DNA from: Rikenellaceae bacterium
GTDB taxonomy: Bacteria; Bacteroidota; Bacteroidia; Bacteroidales; Rikenellaceae
Assembly (NCBI GenBank): GCA_015060015.1
Contig: SUZG01000001.1
Location: 149,605-213,604 of the forward strand
DNA: 64,000 nt
Direction of reading: 5' to 3'
Of this stretch, positions 26,249 through 35,077 are shown piece after piece. Position numbers and translations under genes: made by a program. The notes under the pieces are model-generated. The model was not told where the DNA came from. It was given only the letters and a program-made list of their open reading frames with translations, and searched no databases. Positions within the stretch are counted from its first letter, which is position 1, and each line of letters opens with the position of its first letter.

Positions 26249-26696
26249 CGCAACTACATCTGTGAAGTACGTTATCATTGCCGGTGTACTCTCTCAGTGA
26301 GGAGTGCTCTTCGAGATATTCCACCATATATTTTCTCAATGTTCGGGCACGGCGTCGCAGCGATGTCATCAACTCGTGGCGTAACTTCTCATCGGCAGCC
26401 TTGTTGTTTGCTCCCGCCACCACCGAGAGGCCCAGCTGCCCCGTCGAGGCGTTCAGTCGCGGCTGCATATCGAGGCGTACGTATGCGGCAATGGTGGGTT
26501 TCAGAACCTTCTCGGTGAACTCCGTGTATTTGCCCAGCATAATGGCCTTCATCAGAGCCTCGCCCGTGACGGGTATGATCCATCGCTTGATGACAACGGC
26601 AATGTCGAGGTTGGTGATGGCTGTGGGGTTGATGTATTCGCCGTCGGAGAAGGCAAGTGCGATGACCTCCTCCGGTGTTATAATGTTTTGATACAT
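26223..26696 (-). CDS. Small phage protein, possible head-tail connector
   Basis: A 157-residue, mostly helical protein beginning MYQNIITPEEVIALAFSDGEYI, with a basic helical segment LRHELMTSLRRRARTLRKYM near 110-130. Size, fold impression and position directly after the portal gene fit the gp6-like connector proteins (DUF6712-like) of Bacteroidales phages. That is mainly a context argument. It starts 6 bp after the portal stop and overlaps the holin start by 26 bp. Confidence 0.5.
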   Translation of the reverse strand: MYQNIITPEEVIALAFSDGEYINPTAITNLDIAVVIKRWIIPVTGEALMKAIMLGKYTEFTEKVLKPTIAAYVRLDMQPRLNASTGQLGLSVVAGANNKAADEKLRHELMTSLRRRARTLRKYMVEYLEEHSSLREYTGNDNVLHRCSCDGGIVQIL

Positions 26697-26702
26697 AGGC
26701 GT

Positions 26703-27926
26703 CTAATTTATGCTTGTTACGTTATACTTGGTTATCTCCGACAGATATGCCTGCTGTCGTTCATCCATCTCGTCGTATTCCAGACCATCGGCCTTGCGAG
26801 CCTCCCACACCTTCATATAAATCGGCTTTGAACGCGTTGGCGGGCGGTTTATCACCTCCAATGTCGAGGCGTCAATGCCTGCCACATTGAGCAGAATCTG
26901 CTTCAACGGACTCAACAACTCCTCCTGCTCGGCGAGGATGACCGTGTTGAGGGCCACCTCGTACTCGTGCAGGATGCGTTCAGCATTGAACCCCGACGCA
27001 TAGTCCAGACCGCTGAGTGAACGAAACCACGAGTGGGCAATCACTATGTCGCTTGTCGCCTGGTCGTGCAGATGGTTCCAGTCGCCCTCGTTGTTCGATG
27101 TCAGGGGTATGAACTGCGAGTTGTCACTCTCTTGACCGCTGCGTACGATGAACATCACCTGCCCGGGGTCGCCGGCAAAGCGGCGTTGTGCGGTGCGTAC
27201 AATCTGCTCGGCATCCTCCTCGTTGTCGGTCGCTGCGTCGAGCATCATTATGCCCGACAATTGGAATGAGTTATCCAGTCGTGATATGTTCCAGCAGTCG
27301 GTCTTGTAGGCTATGGCCGACACACCCATACCGGCGATGTACTTCGGCACGCCGTAGTGCGTGAACATAGGCTCATACTCCTTGTAGTGAATCACCGAAC
27401 GCAGCGAGCCGTCACTCTGCTCCTCAAACAGCGGATATAGGGGCAGCGTTACAGCCTCCTCGGCCTTGAACGAGCCCCAGTCCTGATGCAGTATGACGTG
27501 CTGGTTGTCGCGGGCGATACGCACGCACGACGCATCCAGATGATACAGCGAGAGGAAGGAGCCGTTTTTGTCGGTCACCACCTCCACGAAGGCGTTTCCG
27601 AGCAGCGACTTGTCGAATGTCACGCGGCTCAACACCGTGCGTAATGACTCGCCGTTGCCGTTGGCGTGCTTGACAAAGGCCGCCAGACGCTGGTCTGCGT
27701 CGCTATACGAAAAGCCCTTGCCGGCAATGTAGTCCGACTTGTCGTTTATTATGCGGCGATGCGTAGTCGAACGCCGTGACATCAGCGACAGTGCCGCCGG
27801 CATCATATTGTCGTCGCCCCAACGCCAGTAATCATCACTCGCCACCTTTGTCGATGAGAGTGTCAGCAGGGGCGTCTTTTGGCGGTTTTTGATGGCGACA
27901 ATGCTCTTCTTCTTTTCGTTTTCCAT
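26703..27926 (-). CDS. Phage portal-like protein
   Basis: A 407-residue protein with features of Bacteroidales phage portals: RRSTTHRRIINDKSDYIAGKGF near the N-terminus, DKSLLGNAFVEVVTD, the YRLDA-type segment LSLYHLDASCVRIARD, and a helical C-terminal stem with ILHEYEVALNTVILAEQEELL and a proline-rich NRPPTRSKP. Portals form the dodecameric DNA gate and need a terminase to pump DNA; no terminase gene is present here. An ATG start at 27926 is chosen over TTG codons up to 27953. Confidence 0.8.
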   Translation of the reverse strand: MENEKKKSIVAIKNRQKTPLLTLSSTKVASDDYWRWGDDNMMPAALSLMSRRSTTHRRIINDKSDYIAGKGFSYSDADQRLAAFVKHANGNGESLRTVLSRVTFDKSLLGNAFVEVVTDKNGSFLSLYHLDASCVRIARDNQHVILHQDWGSFKAEEAVTLPLYPLFEEQSDGSLRSVIHYKEYEPMFTHYGVPKYIAGMGVSAIAYKTDCWNISRLDNSFQLSGIMMLDAATDNEEDAEQIVRTAQRRFAGDPGQVMFIVRSGQESDNSQFIPLTSNNEGDWNHLHDQATSDIVIAHSWFRSLSGLDYASGFNAERILHEYEVALNTVILAEQEELLSPLKQILLNVAGIDASTLEVINRPPTRSKPIYMKVWEARKADGLEYDEMDERQQAYLSEITKYNVTSIN

Positions 27927-27956
27927 AAGGGATAAAATTTTAGAATTCAACAACTA

Positions 27957-28415
27957 CTAATCTTCCTCGTTGTATGCCGAGTGAAGGTCGCGACTCGATA
28001 GCGTCAGCTCCACTCGTGGACGATGCTTGGGACGGCTTCCCGACAGAGCCTTCATCGAGTCAAGACGCAATGCCTGCTCAAAGCCAAAGCGGGGCGACCA
28101 GCCCATCGTCAGCACCTCGCCTGTGGCGAGCCACAGCTTGGCTGCGACACCCTCTACGGCACAATGACGCAGAAACTCGGCATCAATCCACTTTCCGGCA
28201 TTGGCTCTCTCGGCAACGAGGGTGAGTGTGTGCTCCACACTCACCTGTCCGTTGTCCGAAGAGAAACTCTCGTCGTAGTGCGAGGCGTAATCCGCCAGCT
28301 CAACCTCTATGCCTCCGCCCTCGATGATATCCTCCTTCGAGGCGAGTATCGCTACGGGGAAGAGCTCGGCGGCGAGGATGCCTCCTACTGCTTTGAAAGA
28401 GTTATTCTCTGCCAT
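27957..28415 (-). CDS. Small phage-island protein of unknown role
   Basis: A 152-residue protein with beta-rich segments (IEGGGIEVELADYASHYDES, VSVEHTLTLVAERANAGKWI, VLTMGWSPRFGFEQALRLDS) and an acidic C-terminus. It lies between capsid-like and portal-like genes with 13-bp and 30-bp gaps. No family recognised; a head decoration or tail-tube-like structural protein is possible from position and beta content. Confidence 0.5.
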   Translation of the reverse strand: MAENNSFKAVGGILAAELFPVAILASKEDIIEGGGIEVELADYASHYDESFSSDNGQVSVEHTLTLVAERANAGKWIDAEFLRHCAVEGVAAKLWLATGEVLTMGWSPRFGFEQALRLDSMKALSGSRPKHRPRVELTLSSRDLHSAYNEED

Positions 28416-28428
28416 ACTCTACCCCTTT

Positions 28429-29436
28429 CTACTCTTCCGGCTCCTCGTCGTTGTCCATACCGGCACCTACGAGGTTGTAGTCGAGAATCTCGCAGCCGAT
28501 AGCGAACACGGCACGCTGACGGTTCTGCATCTCGTCGGGGTTGTACCACATTCTGATCTCCGCACCGGGGATGTCGGCTGTGTTCACCGCCAATACGATG
28601 TTACGACGGTCGGTAAAGACGATAAAGTCTGCGGGGATGCTTGCAGAGATGATGTAGGGCTGCAGGTTCACCTCCACGATGGGGAATCCGCGGAACATCA
28701 ACTGCTTGCGACCATTCTGAATGTCGTTGTAGATGGCTGTTCCGAACTGCTCGTCGAGATATGTCTGGTAGAGCTTGTAAATCTTCGGGCTCACGAAGAA
28801 TGCCACCTGACCCTCCTTGAAAAGACCCCTCAACTGTGGGCTCGACTTATTGATGTAAGTGTCCAGAACCTCGGTTATCGACTTTGTTTCGAGGCTCTCT
28901 GTGAGGTTGCTGTCGCAGTAGAAGCAGTCGTAGTTACCCACCGCCTTGTAGAGCTTGGTGAGGATTCCGTCAAATGACTTGTACGCTGTTGGCTTGGTGT
29001 TCTTCGTGTCACCCATCCACAGGTTCATTCTGATACTGTCGGCGATAGCCTTGCGGAAGAGCTCCGTCTCGGCCGTCTCGAGGTCGGTGCCGGAGAGGTC
29101 GGTAAGGTTCACATCACTCTTGTTTGAGAGGGTCTCGAAGATTGTCGAGAAGTAGTCGCTTGCCGAGTAAGCGTTCTCCGCCTTTACGCGTTCCATCTGA
29201 ATCTCGCGATGATCCATCGTGCGATGCTCTACGTCCCATGTGTGATTTATCGAATCCACCGGCAGGAGGATATCCTCGCGGGTAGAGACAACGGGCAATA
29301 CCGTGGGCATAGGCATATTGTAGAGAATGCGGATACCCAACTCCTCGGCAGATTCGCCGCCAAGGATAGGACGGAAGAAGATTTTCTCCAGCTCAGAACC
29401 GGTATAAGTTTTTGAATTTACGATTGTGTTAGCCAT
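28429..29436 (-). CDS. Major capsid-like protein
   Basis: A 335-residue protein. Size, position directly after the ClpP-type protease and before the portal, and a mixed alpha/beta sequence fit an HK97-fold major capsid protein. Supporting segments are EHRTMDHREIQMERVKAENAYS (N-arm/E-loop-like), FFVSPKIYKLYQTYLDEQFG (spine helix-like) and the basic FRGFPIVEVNLQPYI. It ends in an acidic tail DNDEEPEE. There is no long N-terminal scaffold domain; the scaffold seems to be in the protease. Structure prediction would settle the assignment. Confidence 0.6.
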   Translation of the reverse strand: MANTIVNSKTYTGSELEKIFFRPILGGESAEELGIRILYNMPMPTVLPVVSTREDILLPVDSINHTWDVEHRTMDHREIQMERVKAENAYSASDYFSTIFETLSNKSDVNLTDLSGTDLETAETELFRKAIADSIRMNLWMGDTKNTKPTAYKSFDGILTKLYKAVGNYDCFYCDSNLTESLETKSITEVLDTYINKSSPQLRGLFKEGQVAFFVSPKIYKLYQTYLDEQFGTAIYNDIQNGRKQLMFRGFPIVEVNLQPYIISASIPADFIVFTDRRNIVLAVNTADIPGAEIRMWYNPDEMQNRQRAVFAIGCEILDYNLVGAGMDNDEEPEE

Positions 29437-29493
29437 AGTTTTAATGTTTTAATTGGTTTGAAAAAAGTTTTTGTTGGTTAGAAAAAGTTTTGT

Positions 29494-30759
29494 TTATCGG
29501 TCGAAGATTTTGACATCTTCGGCGTATGCCTGTGCGTTTGAGCCCAGCTGCACCTCACCCATCGAGGGGTCTTCGATGCTCTTCAACTGCGTTGCGGCAT
29601 AAAGACGCTGACGTTCGGTGAAAAAGAGAGCCGATTGAGTCGATGCCGATGCCTTGGGCAAAGACTCCTCCGCAGGGGTTGCCTCCGTTTCGCCCGCATT
29701 GCCGTTTTCGGGCTGTGTCGCAGGCTCCTGCTCCGTTGCAGGCTGCTCCTCCTGCGAGGGCTTGTTCTCCTGCTGTGTGGAGCCGTTCTCCTTCTCCTTA
29801 CACTTGTCGCCACGCTTCTTGCGATGCTTGCCCTTTGAGTTCTCCTCGCCGGTGGTACTCTCCTGCTGCTCCTGCTTCTGCTTACGCTTCTCCTGCAACG
29901 ACTCAATCCACTCGTCGATGCGTGTTGCGAGGCGGTTAAGCAGATAGCGGATTATCGAGCCCCACGCCGTCTCCGATGCGTGATGACCTCCTCGCTTGCC
30001 TCGGCGTGAGGGCTTTGCAGGTTTTGCCGGCTTGCTCTCATCGCTGCTCTTGTCGGTTGGCAGCGAGCCTGTGTCTGTGCCTGTCGGCTCTTTGACGGGC
30101 TCATCGGTGGGTTGCTTCTCGGTGGGTTGCTCCTCGGTGATATCCTCACTCTCGTCGTAATACTCCACCTCCTCGTCATAGTCGATGATGGCGTCGGCCA
30201 ATCCCGCCTCGATAGTCTCCTCTGCCGAGAGCCAGCGACCCTCGCCATTGTTCTCCGCCATCAGCTCCGCAAAGAACGACTCATCCTTGCCCGAGTGCAG
30301 TGCGTAGAGGCGGGCGAGCTGCTCGTCGGTCTTACGCAACAGCTCGGTGCGAGCCTCCAACGATGTAGAGTTGCCCTCAATGGCACACGTCGAGTTGTGA
30401 ATGAGGTAGAGGGCATTCGCCGAAATCTCACGAGAGCCTTCATCGGCAGCCTGTGCTATGATTGTAGCCGCCGAGGCGGTATATCCATAGCAGCGTGTTG
30501 TGATGTGTGCATCCAACGCACGCAGGGCATCGTAGATGAGCAGTGCATCGTTCACGTCGCCACCCGTAGAACGGATATTCACCACGATTGAGTTTGCCTT
30601 CACCTCCGTAATGCGTTTCACCTCGCGGCGAAAGGCCTCAAATGTCGCCACGCGGGATGTGGCGTCCTCGAACTGGCTCTCCTCGGGTACGCCGATAGTG
30701 CCTTCGATGTCAATGTAACAGGTTTGTGCTTCGTTTCTGATTGTGATTTTTGTCTGCAT
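29494..30759 (-). CDS. ClpP-type head maturation protease with scaffold-like tail
   Basis: A 421-residue protein. Residues 1-~190 are a ClpP/S14 serine protease: IRSTGGDVNDALLIYDALR oxyanion region, nucleophile Ser in CYGYTASAATIIAQAA, His in YLIHNSTCAIEG, and GLADAIIDY at the domain's end. Residues ~190-370 are low complexity, rich in Glu/Lys/Gln/Thr/Pro. The last 45 residues (FFTERQRLYAATQLKSIEDP onward) look folded. This protease-plus-scaffold arrangement is known in tailed phages. It precedes the capsid gene by 57 bp. Confidence 0.85.
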   Translation of the reverse strand: MQTKITIRNEAQTCYIDIEGTIGVPEESQFEDATSRVATFEAFRREVKRITEVKANSIVVNIRSTGGDVNDALLIYDALRALDAHITTRCYGYTASAATIIAQAADEGSREISANALYLIHNSTCAIEGNSTSLEARTELLRKTDEQLARLYALHSGKDESFFAELMAENNGEGRWLSAEETIEAGLADAIIDYDEEVEYYDESEDITEEQPTEKQPTDEPVKEPTGTDTGSLPTDKSSDESKPAKPAKPSRRGKRGGHHASETAWGSIIRYLLNRLATRIDEWIESLQEKRKQKQEQQESTTGEENSKGKHRKKRGDKCKEKENGSTQQENKPSQEEQPATEQEPATQPENGNAGETEATPAEESLPKASASTQSALFFTERQRLYAATQLKSIEDPSMGEVQLGSNAQAYAEDVKIFDR

Positions 30760-30789
30760 AGTTTTTTAGGTTGTTAAAAAATGTTGTGG

Positions 30790-33216
30790 TTAATCTTTAT
30801 GCACAAAGACCATTCTGGCCACACCCTGCTCGATGTCGTATCCCACTATGGAGTGCAGGCGGAAGAGGTTGGTTTGACGGTCGGCTTCTAATCTGAAAAG
30901 TGAGCAAATGTTGGGGCCGTCTGACCGAATATCTCTCAACGCCAGCATCTCCTCTGGCGAGATGCGTATCGAAAGGGTTATCTTGCGACGCAGAGCCTCC
31001 ACACGCCACTTCTTGTCGTAGTGGGCGTGCAGACCTACGGCTGCATCGCGATCCTCGAAGCAGAGTGTGAAACTCTCCTCGGGACCTGTGGCGGGGATAT
31101 CTCCCACCAGTGCAGCACCCTCCTCACCACTCTTGCCGGCAGGGTAGTGGAAGGCTGCAAAGGGGTATCTGTCGCCATTCGACGGGAAGCCCCACCTCTC
31201 TGTTGCCGGCAGCTGCAACAGCCCTTCCCATCTGACGATTCGCACAGCACTGTCGCCCACCTCGTCGGCATCGCGATTGCCTACGGAGAGCAGGGCAGCA
31301 GAGGGTGCATCTGCAAAGACCTTCGTTGCGGAGAGTGTCGGACAGAACAGCGTGTTTGTCTGGCGATGATTCCTTTCGCGTGCTATGTATGAGTCCGTCT
31401 TTGCCGACCACTCTCCCAATGTGGTCTGTTGTTTGAGGTTGAAGCGGCTTACGGCACCACCTCCGTCACTGTGGTAGGCCAGCGTACGCCATGCTCCCAC
31501 CTCGGCGGCAATCTCCTCTGCCGAGAGATTGTCGGAGAGCACCACGCGATGACTCCAATCGTGGCAGTCGTCGTTGTAGAAGTCATCGTGCGGCTCTATC
31601 CACACCTCACGCCGCTGCTTGTCGGAGTAGATGTGCAGGTTGAACATCTGCTGCAGGGCTGTGAGCAGGTTCATCTGCGTAGCGTTGTGTTGCAGGATAT
31701 CCTTTGCCGTCAGGTGCGAGCCAAGACCCGCTGCCGATGTAAATACGGGTCGCAGACGACACTCCGCCGAGAGTGTTATACGCTGATGAGGCTCTGCACC
31801 ATACATATACATTCGTATAAACTCCTTCGCGTGCTGTGGAGAGAGTGCCTCCGGAGCTGTTCGCAGCGTTACCTCCACCTCACGCGTGCCACACTCCTCC
31901 ACATAGCCGTCATACATCGCCCAGTCGCCCTCTGCCTCTGCAAATGAGCCATCGGCCTGCTCTTTCAGCAGTCGGCAGTCGGCGGCGGAGCCGGCCACCG
32001 ATGTAACGGTTGTCGCACGGGCCGTAATCTCGGTGTAGGAGATGACTCCTGCGGTGTTTTTCCACTCTATGCGGTAATGCTCGCCCTCTGCGAAGTCGAA
32101 AATCATACATAGGTAGTTCGTTCTGGCGGCTATCTCTCCTCTTCGGTCGGTGTAGGGGTTGAGTATGCCGAACTGCATATCGCACCCCGCATCGACATAA
32201 ATGGAGTCGAAACCCTGCAACCTCTCACGCGAGAGTATGCGGTAGTCGGTGGTGTATTTCAGGTAGATATCAAAGGCCACCGAAGCTGCCACTCTCGGTC
32301 GGTATATCACACCCTCCTCGCTGATGGATAGCGAGTTGCCGTTGTTGAAAAACTCCTCGTTGAGGCTCTTGTCCGCACTCTCGACAAAGTTACCCAGCGA
32401 GTTGGCAAGCACCACCGATGAGAGATATACACGTCCCGAGTAGTCCGCCTCGGCTGTCGCCTCATTCTCCCTGCCGGCACAGAATCCCGCCACCGACATC
32501 AGCCTTGCTGCCGAGAGAGAGTTGTCGGCGGCCGTGCAACCGCTTATCAACAGACTCTTCATCAGCTCCGACTGCCAGAAGTTGCCCTTTATGGCGTAGC
32601 CTCTCTCGGCAAACATAGCCTCCACGAGGCTCTTTACCGCGATGAAGGGGTGATAGTCGCCTACGGTCAGCACTCGCTGTGGCGGGTATAGCGTATCCTG
32701 CTCCTCCGACCGAAGGTACTCGTCACGATAGACGGGCAGAAACCTCACCACGCTATCCTCCTCCCAGCTCGCGGCTATCGTCGCCCCGTTCAGTGTTGCC
32801 GAATACTCCAAGGGGGTCTCTTGCAGCGGTGTTGTCGCCATCTGCTTTGCCCACTCGTCGGCTCCATCGGTTATGCGTATGCGATAACTTACCGAGTGCC
32901 CTCTGCTGCCGTTGGCTATCGGCTCTGCCTCAATAGCTTCCAGATGCACGACACCACCAAACACTACCACGCCGTCACACTCTATCTCGCCGTGATGATA
33001 TGTGGCGTTGAAACGCACCTCGGCGTGCGGGTCGGCGGCAAAGCCCATTATCGCATCGTTGCGGCGACTGGCGGGTATGTGCAGTGTGATGCTCGTTCCC
33101 TCCTGCTGCCGTTCCACCTCGGTCAGGTTTTGACTGTTGAGGTTGAAGATGTTGTCGGGCAGAACAAAATCTTCTCCTGTGTCGCAACGCTGTGCGTCAA
33201 TGTAGAGCTTTACCAT
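30790..33216 (-). CDS. Large tail-type protein of the phage island
   Basis: An 808-residue, largely beta-structured protein, the biggest in the block. It starts MVKLYIDAQRCDTGEDFVLPD, and the N-terminal ~130 residues look like a small tail-associated fold. Longer segments include YHPFIAVKSLVEAMFAERGYAI, LTALQQMFNLHIYSDKQRREVWIEP (baseplate-hub-like) and a C-terminal beta domain. Similar large proteins occur in Bacteroidales prophages with an assumed tail or baseplate role. Its start overlaps the end of the upstream gene by 7 bp. No tape-measure-like coiled coil is seen. Confidence 0.55.
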   Translation of the reverse strand: MVKLYIDAQRCDTGEDFVLPDNIFNLNSQNLTEVERQQEGTSITLHIPASRRNDAIMGFAADPHAEVRFNATYHHGEIECDGVVVFGGVVHLEAIEAEPIANGSRGHSVSYRIRITDGADEWAKQMATTPLQETPLEYSATLNGATIAASWEEDSVVRFLPVYRDEYLRSEEQDTLYPPQRVLTVGDYHPFIAVKSLVEAMFAERGYAIKGNFWQSELMKSLLISGCTAADNSLSAARLMSVAGFCAGRENEATAEADYSGRVYLSSVVLANSLGNFVESADKSLNEEFFNNGNSLSISEEGVIYRPRVAASVAFDIYLKYTTDYRILSRERLQGFDSIYVDAGCDMQFGILNPYTDRRGEIAARTNYLCMIFDFAEGEHYRIEWKNTAGVISYTEITARATTVTSVAGSAADCRLLKEQADGSFAEAEGDWAMYDGYVEECGTREVEVTLRTAPEALSPQHAKEFIRMYMYGAEPHQRITLSAECRLRPVFTSAAGLGSHLTAKDILQHNATQMNLLTALQQMFNLHIYSDKQRREVWIEPHDDFYNDDCHDWSHRVVLSDNLSAEEIAAEVGAWRTLAYHSDGGGAVSRFNLKQQTTLGEWSAKTDSYIARERNHRQTNTLFCPTLSATKVFADAPSAALLSVGNRDADEVGDSAVRIVRWEGLLQLPATERWGFPSNGDRYPFAAFHYPAGKSGEEGAALVGDIPATGPEESFTLCFEDRDAAVGLHAHYDKKWRVEALRRKITLSIRISPEEMLALRDIRSDGPNICSLFRLEADRQTNLFRLHSIVGYDIEQGVARMVFVHKD

Positions 33217-34202
33217 AGCCGTACTCCCTTCTCTGCGGCTCGCAGGTCTAACTCCACAAAGCCCATACCCTCACACGGTGCGAACAATACCCTGTCGGTG
33301 TATAGCTCCACCGTCATAGGCTGCCCATCGCGTATGAGCCATATCTTTGGCGATGAGAGTATCTTCATCAGGGCCTCAGTCTGCTTTTGTGGCTCGTATG
33401 CCGAGATTATCTTCAACTCGTTGTCACTCTCCAACGCTGCGGCCTCACGACCCCACATACTCTCCATACGCTTGCGTGTCGCCTCCACAAGAAGGCTCTT
33501 TCGCAAGGGGAAGGTGTAGCACTCTATGGCATGGTACTCGTTTATCCAGCCTATACGCTGTGCGGTGGTCAGGTTGTTGCGAATCTCGTACTCAATCGTT
33601 CCCACCGAGCTGCCTTTTGCCGTAAAATCCACCGTTATTCGCTTCACCTTGCTGCTGAACTCCTTCGGTGTGACGAGCAGGGCAAGCTGTCGCATCTGAA
33701 TATTCGTGTAGAGGCTCTTCGATGAGAGTATCTGCGAGGCTTTATCGTAGGTCGTTATCACGACTTCGAGGGGATTTGCATCCACATTCACAAACCCTAT
33801 TGTGTCGAACTCGTCATACGCCATCGTACGATAATCAATCTGCGTTGTGAGCAGTGTGACGTGCTGTGTGAGGTCTATCTCTGCGGCGATAAATGTTCGC
33901 GGCTCCGACTCCACGCCACCCACCTCCACCACCACTTCGCGGTGGCTGTTGGTGTCGATAATCCTTGCCTCATCCCCTGCCGAGGGCATCTCGTGCGAGA
34001 TGCTTTGTCGCAGGTAGGGTGCAATGTCTGTTCTGCCCGAAGTGTGGCTGCCGTGCAATATCTTACGCCCCAGCTCCTCGCCTTCGGTTGAGAGTATCCT
34101 TATGAGGGTATCCTCGCTTGCGGCATCAAACTCAAACTCATATATGGAGGGTTTGAGATATGAAGCTCCGTTTTGTGGAATTTGTGTAAATGTTACATTC
34201 AT
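33210..34202 (-). CDS. Phage-island tail-associated protein
   Basis: A 330-residue protein beginning MNVTFTQIPQNGASYLKPSI. Its N-terminal half consists of beta strands (EFEFDAASEDTLIRILSTEG, REVVVEVGGVESEPRTFIAAEI), and its C-terminal half is mixed. It precedes the 808-residue tail-type protein with a 7-bp overlap, so they are translationally coupled and probably assemble together. No catalytic motif and no firm family; the tail assignment rests on neighbours. Confidence 0.5.
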   Translation of the reverse strand: MNVTFTQIPQNGASYLKPSIYEFEFDAASEDTLIRILSTEGEELGRKILHGSHTSGRTDIAPYLRQSISHEMPSAGDEARIIDTNSHREVVVEVGGVESEPRTFIAAEIDLTQHVTLLTTQIDYRTMAYDEFDTIGFVNVDANPLEVVITTYDKASQILSSKSLYTNIQMRQLALLVTPKEFSSKVKRITVDFTAKGSSVGTIEYEIRNNLTTAQRIGWINEYHAIECYTFPLRKSLLVEATRKRMESMWGREAAALESDNELKIISAYEPQKQTEALMKILSSPKIWLIRDGQPMTVELYTDRVLFAPCEGMGFVELDLRAAEKGVRLW

Positions 34203-34214
34203 AGTGCATTGGGT

Positions 34215-34619
34215 TTAGAAAAGTGTTATTACGTCGGCGGTGGCTGTCGTCACCACTTCACCGTGTGAGGAGAGGGTTTGCGTTGAGTGACGAATCTTCA
34301 GATTCTCCACCTCGGCAACAAACATCTCATTCGAGAGTGTTGTGAATAGCCTTACGAGGGCCTCCTCTTGCATGCATCGTGTCGTGCTGCGTTCTGCGGC
34401 CGAGAGTTTTGCTCCTTCGCAGAGGGCGTGCAGCTTCACCGAGTAGATTACCGAGCCGTGCTTCCGCCCCTCCATGGAGCTGAATTCGGGCGGTGTGAGC
34501 CATAGGGCAGGGTAGCCCTCAACAAATTGTGGAACGTGTCGTTCCTCGCCGGAGTAGAATTTGTAACCCTCGGCTGTCGCAATTGTCTGAATTGCTGATG
34601 TAAGTTTTTCTCTGTTCAT
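34215..34619 (-). CDS. Small tail-completion-like protein
   Basis: A 134-residue protein, first gene of the block. The sequence has the look of phage tail-terminator/completion proteins: an N-terminal helix (REKLTSAIQTIATAEGYKF), a central YPALWLTPPEFSSMEG loop, then strand-helix-strand with VIYSVKLHALCEG and VVTTATADVITLF. The assignment is tentative. Translation begins after a long untranslated leader of about 340 nt. Confidence 0.45.
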   Translation of the reverse strand: MNREKLTSAIQTIATAEGYKFYSGEERHVPQFVEGYPALWLTPPEFSSMEGRKHGSVIYSVKLHALCEGAKLSAAERSTTRCMQEEALVRLFTTLSNEMFVAEVENLKIRHSTQTLSSHGEVVTTATADVITLF

Positions 34620-34962
34620 ATTAGGTTGTAAGTTTTAGGGTGTAAGGGGTCGGGAGCCGCGAAAGCGGTTCCTGTTGATAAATCTGTTTATATGTGGTTA
34701 ATTGATTTTAATAACCTCTGCCCGATGAGGAGTTAATAGCTCGGTATCAACTCATTTTTCCGGCTTTTCACTGTTGAAAAGATTTTTCCGTACTCTGTTT
34801 ATAACCTCTTCGGTCAGGGGCGTATGAAGGGGTGCTCCATTTTTTGGAGTTCAGTTTTTGAATTTTTCATTCTCTTTTGATGTAAAGTTAATAAAAGGCA
34901 GTAATTTCGCGGTTGTATCGCCTTTTGAGGGCGATTTTGTGTGATAGGTTGTTGCTAATCAC
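34620..34962 (-). promoter_or_regulatory. Long structured leader of the phage-derived operon
   Basis: Between the predicted start near 34962 and the first gene there are about 340 nt. They include hairpins ATCGCC/GGCGAT (34918-34936), a GTGTGAT/ATCACAC pair, and GCCGC/GCGGT near 34655. A possible 18-codon ORF (34870-34814, MKNSKTELQKMEHPFIRP) and a direct repeat AGAGGTTAT are also present. It may hold post-transcriptional control such as a leader peptide or attenuator. None of these parts is proven. Confidence 0.35.
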
Positions 34963-34968
34963 ACTGCA

Positions 34969-34997
34969 AATATAATACATTAAAATGCGTTTGTCAA
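34969..34997 (-). promoter_or_regulatory. Promoter of the phage-derived operon
   Basis: On the minus strand TTGACA (34997-34992) is spaced exactly 17 bp from TATATT (34974-34969), the classical sigma-70 optimum. The -10 also reads TATATTTG (34974-34967), matching the Bacteroidetes -7 element with a TTG 20 bp upstream. No other convincing promoter was noticed inside the ten-gene block, though I did not search it exhaustively. Confidence 0.6.
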
Positions 34998-35010
34998 GAG
35001 TTTTGACAAA
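34990..35010. promoter_or_regulatory. Candidate operator overlapping the phage-operon -35
   Basis: TTTGTCAA (34990-34997) and TTGACAAA (35003-35010) form a perfect 8-bp dyad with a 5-bp spacer. One arm covers the -35 hexamer, so a dimeric repressor bound here would block transcription. No repressor gene is adjacent. Confidence 0.5.
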
Positions 35011-35041
35011 AAAATATTCAAAAATTTATCATTTTGAACAA

Positions 35042-35077
35042 ATAAAAAATGCTATGACATTAATTATCATAGCATTA
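35042..35077 (-). terminator. Terminator of the ABC exporter gene
   Basis: On the minus strand AATGCTATGA pairs with TCATAGCATT across a 7-base loop and is followed by TTTTTTATTTG. It separates the exporter from the phage-operon promoter 32 bp further on. Confidence 0.85.

Noticed and set aside
34814..34870. 18-codon ORF in the phage-operon leader as a real gene
   Set aside because: Too short and without a clear ribosome site or conservation evidence; kept only as a possible leader peptide in the leader entry.
25357..35010. Complete inducible prophage
   Set aside because: No integrase, terminase, repressor, replication gene, tape measure or visible att duplication in or beside the block.
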